Positions 4,500 to 8,402 of a DNA stretch of 8,402 nucleotides are shown here, piece after piece (the first letter of the stretch is position 1; each line of letters opens with the position of its first letter). The stretch is from positions 1 to 8,402 of the forward strand of contig JAJPZD010000074.1 in the NCBI GenBank assembly GCA_021204605.1, in the 5' to 3' direction. Below the pieces are notes generated by a model. That model was not told the origin of the DNA. It did no database searches and saw only the letters and a list, made by a program, of their open reading frames with translations. This DNA is from Prevotella sp. GTDB lineage: Bacteria; Bacteroidota; Bacteroidia; Bacteroidales; Bacteroidaceae. The position numbers were made by a program, and so were the translations under genes.

Positions 4500-6089
4500 T
4501 CAGTTCACATCTATTGTCTCATCCTTGTATGACACCTCCTCAACGTCAACACTCCACTTCAGACTCGCGGCGGTGAAGTAGAGATTGCCGTCTATTGGCA
4601 CAATGACATATCCGAGATTGTCGATACCTGTTCCCTTCCCTTCTATTCCGGTTATCTTGATGGTATAGCGGTGGTTGCGCACCACTCCGTACTCCCAGTC
4701 AGGGGCTTCTGTCCCGTTCTTATGCATGATAGGGATGTTGTAGTACATATAGCCATCCGTACCGGCACTCTCATCGGGGAGGTATTGTCCAGTGTTTTCA
4801 CTATCTTCTTTCCACGCCCTCGCCTTGACAATCACGCTGGTGATAGCACTTGGGTGGATAAGCTCTCCATCGGCATCGTCTAATACGTCGGCCGTATTGG
4901 TGTTCTCCGCACAGTAGTCATCACTGCCGCTTGTGGTCAGTCCGTTTCCATCATCACTAAGACTGACATACCGCAGATATTGGTTCAGCCACTGTGATGA
5001 ACTGGTGCTTGTCTCGTTTTCTTCTGTTTGATACCTACTCTGTGCTTTGTTATAATTGGACTCTGGATATTCGGCATACTCGTCGCCATAGTTGGGAGAC
5101 ATCGCCCAATGACAACGAAGCCCATCAGTGTCCTTCCAACCATTCCATGGATTGCTGTCATCCCAGTCTGATCCTATGTTCTTGAACATATATGTCTCCC
5201 TCGATATGGCATTCAACTTCCATCCTTTTAACTCAATGTATTCGTCAGTTCCTCCACTAATGCTGTATGCATCGGCTGTTCCGATTGTTTCCACATCATC
5301 CACTGTCTCTTTGGTTGTTATTGATGTTGACGACAGGTCATCACTAAGTTTCACCGTTACCTTTGCGGCTAAGCGTTCCACAGGAATTGTCAGGACGTTA
5401 GCGTCGTCATCAGTCGAGGATATATCAAATATGTCGGTTATTTTATTGAAGTCATCTTTGGTGAGATATGTGGCGAAATCATACGCTGAGCCATCCGTGT
5501 GTGGATATGTCGAGGTGCTCATGATATAATTGGACGCGCCGGCGTTGATGTCGCTCTGGTAGATACCCGAACTGTATCCTGTTGACATCATAGTCTGTAT
5601 ATCGTCAAGGTTCTGTTTGAAATTGCTGTCATTGAAACCTTCGGGCTCGTTGAGTACCGTAAGGATGTATTTTGGAACCGACGGGTCGGTGATACCGGTC
5701 AGGACGACTAATGTCCTGTCATTATCATCATCATCTTTGGTGATGTTGTTGTTGCCTGGCGTTATCTCGCCTGTGGTGATATAATTGCCGAAGGTGTCAT
5801 AGAAATAGAAATGCGCATCGGAAATGGCATCCTCATCGCCTGTATTCAATCCGCTGACCTTCAACGGCTTCCCATCATCACTGAACGTCACGGCGATGTA
5901 GATTTCTCCGTCGCTGATGTAACCCGCATCGTCAGATACCTCCCACGGCGTGTCAAACGAACAGGCGGACATTAGCAATATCACGGTTGACAATATGACA
6001 ACGTAAGACAACGCTCTCATACACATCAGCACGCCATCAACAACTGCCGTAATCTTCGGAACCCTCCGCTCTATTATTTTACGCTTCAT
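4500..6089 (-). CDS. Mfa1-family fimbrillin, shorter divergent paralog
   Basis: 529 residues. A long basic N-region precedes a hydrophobic stretch and lipobox (ILLMSAC43), so it is a lipoprotein; Met22 or Met24 would also give a normal signal peptide. Shared with the fimbrillin encoded at 6666-8402: AISDAHFYFYDTFGNYITTGEI (88-109, matched there by AINDAHFYFYD), YILTVLNEPEGF, NYIMSTSTY, VERLAAKV (237-244), ETYMFKNIGSDWD, YCAENTNTA (392-400), GYMYYNIPIMH (446-456), YGVVRNHRYTIKITGI (467-482). The last two blocks are typical of the fimbrillin C-terminal domain. Compared with the other fimbrillin it lacks the Arg-containing loop after the first strand (residues 70-80 run SDDGKPLKVSG) and about 95 residues between AIT (415) and DGYMYY (445). 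It is probably a structural subunit, perhaps an adaptor next to the anchor, because it lies directly before the anchor gene. Its own promoter is not clear in the sequence upstream. Confidence 0.93.
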   Translation of the reverse strand: MKRKIIERRVPKITAVVDGVLMCMRALSYVVILSTVILLMSACSFDTPWEVSDDAGYISDGEIYIAVTFSDDGKPLKVSGLNTGDEDAISDAHFYFYDTFGNYITTGEITPGNNNITKDDDDNDRTLVVLTGITDPSVPKYILTVLNEPEGFNDSNFKQNLDDIQTMMSTGYSSGIYQSDINAGASNYIMSTSTYPHTDGSAYDFATYLTKDDFNKITDIFDISSTDDDANVLTIPVERLAAKVTVKLSDDLSSTSITTKETVDDVETIGTADAYSISGGTDEYIELKGWKLNAISRETYMFKNIGSDWDDSNPWNGWKDTDGLRCHWAMSPNYGDEYAEYPESNYNKAQSRYQTEENETSTSSSQWLNQYLRYVSLSDDGNGLTTSGSDDYCAENTNTADVLDDADGELIHPSAITSVIVKARAWKEDSENTGQYLPDESAGTDGYMYYNIPIMHKNGTEAPDWEYGVVRNHRYTIKITGIEGKGTGIDNLGYVIVPIDGNLYFTAASLKWSVDVEEVSYKDETIDVN

Positions 6090-6297
6090 ATTGTCAAGTT
6101 AAATGTTAAAAGTTAAGAATGTATTGAGGCTTCAGCATCTACTCATCCGCGCGTAGGGATATAATTTTCCGATTAAGCGAAACAGAGCCAAGCTCGCTTG
6201 AGCTATGTTGAGCGTGAGAAAAATCACCGCAGGTAATTTATTATGTCCGCTCGTTTCGGTGAAACGAATTCACTGGATATTTCGATTTGCTTCAGCT

Positions 6298-6369
6298 ATT
6301 GTTTTTATTTTTGTAACGGACTTCCATCCGTTGATTGTTTTTATTTTTGTAACGGACATTCATCCGTTG
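6298..6369. repeat. Two tandem 36-bp repeats, each with a 6-bp-stem palindrome
   Basis: Copies 6298-6333 and 6334-6369 differ at only two positions. Each starts with a T-rich run (ATTGTTTTTATTTTTGT) and ends in AACGGA-N6-TCCGTT, a hairpin with a 6-nt loop. The two differences fall in the loop, so the stem is conserved. A third degenerate T-rich start follows at 6370. Confidence 0.92.
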
Positions 6370-6539
6370 ATTATTTTCTTGTTAGGTTGCAAACATTATG
6401 TCTGCTGTTTTTTCGCGACTTTTCTTCGCTATTTTCAATCCAACTCAAGAAATGTTTTTGAACATTCTCAAGCAAATTGATTACTATTTCTTATTTTGCT
6501 CTATCATCAACCTCCCACATTCGGCTTGCCGCACTGTGT

Positions 6540-6587
6540 CCTCCCCTATGGGGGGAGTTAGAGGGGGCTTGGATTTAGAGGGGGCTG
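6540..6587 (-). repeat. GC-rich interspersed-type element downstream of the first fimbrillin gene
   Basis: On the - strand it reads CAGCCCCCTCTAA, a second AGCCCCCTCTAA unit 17 nt on (TTAGAGGGGGCT at 6558-6569 and 6575-6586 on the + strand), then an inverted repeat CTCCCC/GGGGAG. The order of parts matches the element at 1773-1836 in the same orientation. This wording (AGCCCCCTCTAA, CTCCCC...GGGGAG) resembles interspersed repeats I associate with Bacteroidetes spacers; the family is not named here. Confidence 0.6.
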
Positions 6588-6596
6588 TTTTTCTAA

Positions 6597-6628
6597 TCTA
6601 GTCGGGCGGGCCTCCCCGCCCGACTAGA
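6597..6628 (-). other. Perfect 14-bp-stem palindrome past the first fimbrillin gene
   Basis: TCTAGTCGGGCGGG (6597-6610) pairs with CCCGCCCGACTAGA (6615-6628) around a 4-nt loop. It begins 37 nt after the stop at 6666 in the direction of transcription, so it could end or protect the fimbrillin mRNA. The bases after it (ATTAGAAAAACAG on the - strand) are not a U-run, so it is not a standard intrinsic terminator. Confidence 0.6.
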
Positions 6629-6665
6629 ATGTATTCACGTTAAAGAGTTATTTGTGATTATCAAA

Positions 6666-8402
6666 TTATTTAAGTGTTACGCTCTGTTCAGGAACGTCAA
6701 CGAATGAGAGGACGTTAACCGTAGAGATGATGTCGTATGCTGTCTTAGCAACGCCATTCTCGCTTGGCACGATCTCTGCTGTAGGATCTTTTACACCAGT
6801 TCCAAGATTCGTTATACCATCAATACTGATCTGATAGTAGTGGTTACGTACTATACCATAGTCGCCCTCGTCTATACTTCCATCCTCAGCATCTTGATTA
6901 TTACTGTTCAGGTGCTCGATAGGTATGATGTAATACATATATCCGTCCGTGTAATAGCTCAACTCCTGGGCATAAGGTACATTGGTTTCTTTGTCAACAT
7001 CCTCATTAAGTTTCTCATTAACAGCATCTATATCCTCATATTCTGTTCCATCCTCTTGATAATAATGGTATCCAGACCCACTCTTCAGCTTAACAGAAAC
7101 CGTTCCGTCGCCGTTGTCAGTGAAGTCGAAACGAGGAGAGTAAGCACTTGTTAAAGGTGCTTTTGAATTCGACGTATACACATGGCAATCGTAAGAAATT
7201 GCGCTATAGAAATCGCTCAGTCTGTAGAGCACACCCTTGTAGCGGACGAAATCCTGTATTGTAGGGTTGGCATTTGCCTTACCCTCTGTTATCTGTGCGC
7301 CTACGAGTACGCCGGTGATTGCAGGTGAGTACTTGCTGTCAATGACACTGTTAGAGCCTGTACCGTTCGCTGTTGTCGTGTTCTCCAAGCAATATGCCAC
7401 ATCATCAGCATTATATTGGGTATTCAGTTGGTTGTTGATATCATCGAAAGATATATAGCTCAGGCCAGCCACTTTACGTGTTGTTGCGTCAGGCGCTACA
7501 TCGTAAGAGCAGCCCTCTGCCCAGTAGCTGCGGTGGTTGTTCGCGTCATTCCAAGAGTCGGTAACCCAGTCGGTGAAGTCCCAATCACTGTCGATATGCT
7601 TCATCATATAGATATTATCGGAAGTGGCGTTGAGAGCCCAGCCTGTCAATGATACATACAGAGTAGTCTCGTCCTGGTCAACGTTCTCTCCATCGGTGTT
7701 GTTTGTATCACCGAGCGTCTCTTTGATAGCAAGACCGTCACCACCGTCTAACAATGCATTCAATTTGCTATTATCAGCAGTATTCACCTTTAAGCCAACC
7801 TTAGAAGCCAAGCGCTCAACGTAGATGTCAACAGTTGGAGTCCCTGTAACGTCCTCGAATACTGAGGTCTCCTCAGTGAAATCATCGTCAGTGAGTTCGG
7901 TAACGTATGGATAAGGACGAGCATCTTCATTCTCTACATAGCTTGACGTACTCATCATGAAATTGTTGCCGCTCAGATAATCACTCTCCTCGATTGCGTC
8001 CCATTCAGCGAGCGTCTTAGGACTTGTGAAGTTTTCAGGCGCGTTGATGAGCGTAACGACATACTTAGGATATTCCTTGCCGTTCAGTCCCTCAAGAAGC
8101 ACTACATTTGAGTTGGTCGTCTCAACATTGCCGCCTGATGTCTGTACTTCCCAATCGCTGTTAGTTCCATCACTCTTTGATGTTCCTAAGATCTCACCTT
8201 CTGTGACATAATCACCGTTTACATCATAGAAATAGAAGTGGGCATCATTGATAGCCATCTCAGAAGTACTACCATTGACGTAAGTCAGGTCAGCTCTTGT
8301 TGCGGCAGCCCTTGTTGCGGACGTGCCCACGTCAGAGAGACTAACCCTAAGGTAAGCGACATCACCCTCGAACACTTTCGACGTTCCGCTTGTAGCCAGG
8401 TC
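6666..8402 (-). CDS. Mfa1-family major fimbrillin, 5' end outside the window
   Basis: 578 codons are visible and the frame is open to the window edge. The GTG at 8375 is internal, since DLATSGTSK precedes it in frame, so signal peptide and lipobox lie beyond 8402. Counting from codon 8375 as 1: first strand VAYLRVSLSDVG (6-17); a loop with duplicated ATRA (20-23 and 25-28), a likely arginine maturation site; AINDAHFYFYDVNGDYVTEGEI (41-62); VERLASKVGLKV (186-197); NIYMMKHIDSDWD (254-266); YCLENTTTA (328-336); an about 95-residue block that the 4500-6089 paralog lacks; GYMYYIIPIEHLN (478-490); YGIVRNHYYQISIDGI (506-521), the fimbrillin C-terminal domain; and a final strand VNVLSFVDVPEQSVTLK. 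In type V pili such subunits polymerise into the shaft after proteolytic removal of the N-terminal strand. The complete domain set makes this the best candidate for the main shaft protein of the locus. Confidence 0.94.
   Translation of the reverse strand, partial: DLATSGTSKVFEGDVAYLRVSLSDVGTSATRAAATRADLTYVNGSTSEMAINDAHFYFYDVNGDYVTEGEILGTSKSDGTNSDWEVQTSGGNVETTNSNVVLLEGLNGKEYPKYVVTLINAPENFTSPKTLAEWDAIEESDYLSGNNFMMSTSSYVENEDARPYPYVTELTDDDFTEETSVFEDVTGTPTVDIYVERLASKVGLKVNTADNSKLNALLDGGDGLAIKETLGDTNNTDGENVDQDETTLYVSLTGWALNATSDNIYMMKHIDSDWDFTDWVTDSWNDANNHRSYWAEGCSYDVAPDATTRKVAGLSYISFDDINNQLNTQYNADDVAYCLENTTTANGTGSNSVIDSKYSPAITGVLVGAQITEGKANANPTIQDFVRYKGVLYRLSDFYSAISYDCHVYTSNSKAPLTSAYSPRFDFTDNGDGTVSVKLKSGSGYHYYQEDGTEYEDIDAVNEKLNEDVDKETNVPYAQELSYYTDGYMYYIIPIEHLNSNNQDAEDGSIDEGDYGIVRNHYYQISIDGITNLGTGVKDPTAEIVPSENGVAKTAYDIISTVNVLSFVDVPEQSVTLK
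8292..8318 (-). repeat. 15-nt-period duplication encoding two ATRA maturation motifs
   Basis: On the - strand GCAACAAGGGCT (8318-8307), a GCC spacer, then GCAACAAGAGCT (8303-8292): 11 of 12 bases match. They encode ATRA-A-ATRA in the loop after the first strand, where P. gingivalis fimbrillins are cut after an arginine. Confidence 0.75.

Larger units (their letters stand above)
6090..6665. other. 576-nt spacer between the two Mfa1-type genes: repeats, no convincing gene
   Basis: No protein-coding gene is supported. The + strand frame around 6205-6480 is produced by the 36-bp tandem repeat and gives a Phe/Ile/Cys-rich string. The spacer holds a 7-bp-stem hairpin TCGTTTC/GAAACGA (6251-6267), the 36-bp tandem repeat (6298-6369), a hairpin AATGTT/AACATT (6451-6466), the GC-rich element (6540-6587) and a palindrome (6597-6628). 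It must also contain the leader of the 6089 gene. No exact TAnnTTTG box was seen; TAACTTTT at 6115-6108 on the - strand is a weak candidate without a -33 partner. Confidence 0.7.

Noticed and set aside
6298..6369. CRISPR-like array
   Set aside because: The two copies are directly adjacent with no unique spacers and there is no cas gene.
6444..6472. CTCAAG direct repeats flanking an AATGTT/AACATT hairpin, like a target-site duplication
   Set aside because: The enclosed piece is only 17 bp and the repeats 6 bp; chance is a sufficient explanation.
6205..6480. 91-codon + strand frame in the fimbrial spacer, with IVFIFVTD repeats
   Set aside because: The repeated peptide is simply the translation of the 36-bp tandem repeat (36 is a multiple of 3); the rest is Phe/Cys-rich and unlike a real protein.
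6090..6665. Invertible promoter (phase switch) controlling the second fimbrillin
   Set aside because: Such switches need inverted repeats about 100-300 bp apart; only local hairpins and direct repeats were found, and no recombinase gene is present in the window.
8373..8375. GTG start for the first fimbrillin at 8375
   Set aside because: The frame is open upstream to the edge (DLATSGTSK) and a start here would leave no signal peptide or lipobox, which this family needs.

Overview
The window looks like a Bacteroidales chromosome, most likely of the Prevotella group. The reasons are an Mfa1/Mfa2-type (type V) fimbrial locus, lipoprotein signals of Bacteroidetes style, short Spy/DUF4890-like exported proteins, almost no Shine-Dalgarno sequences, one clear TAnnTTTG-type promoter, and AT-rich 7-bp repeat arrays in the spacers. 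The genus is inferred from protein style, not from a marker gene.

Left part (1-1290, + strand): two tandem paralogous genes for small exported proteins, each followed by a strong intrinsic terminator. The first (28-351) is a short basic helical protein. The second (593-1210) has the same signal peptide and the same two terminal helical parts. Between them it carries nine collagen-like Gly-X-Y triplets, three APxCxC units and a perfect heptad repeat.

Middle spacer (1291-1914): a 49-codon ORF on the - strand (1362-1511) with a good Bacteroidetes promoter, a phased 7-bp repeat array (1603-1707), a perfect 16-bp-stem palindrome (1773-1809) inside a GC-rich element, and a hairpin just past the end of the fimbrial genes.

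Right part (1915-8402, - strand, read right to left): four fimbrial genes. They are a large Mfa1-type fimbrillin cut by the window edge (8402-6666), a 576-nt repeat-bearing spacer, a shorter divergent Mfa1-type fimbrillin (6089-4500), an Mfa2/FimB-type anchor (4471-3299) and a further fimbrillin-like lipoprotein (3276-1915). The last three are 28 and 22 nt apart and look like one transcription unit. By analogy with Porphyromonas gingivalis, they would be exported as lipoproteins, moved to the outer-membrane surface, and assembled by strand exchange after removal of an N-terminal segment. The Mfa2-type protein would anchor the fibre and the extra subunits would form an adaptor or tip.

The most notable points are the modular collagen/CxC/heptad protein, the missing arginine processing loop and about 95 missing residues in the second Mfa1-type subunit compared with the duplicated ATRA site of the first, a low-complexity Ser/Asp/Glu insert in the anchor, and similar GC-rich elements downstream of two of the fimbrial genes. 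No tRNA, rRNA, CRISPR array, transposase or integrase was seen.
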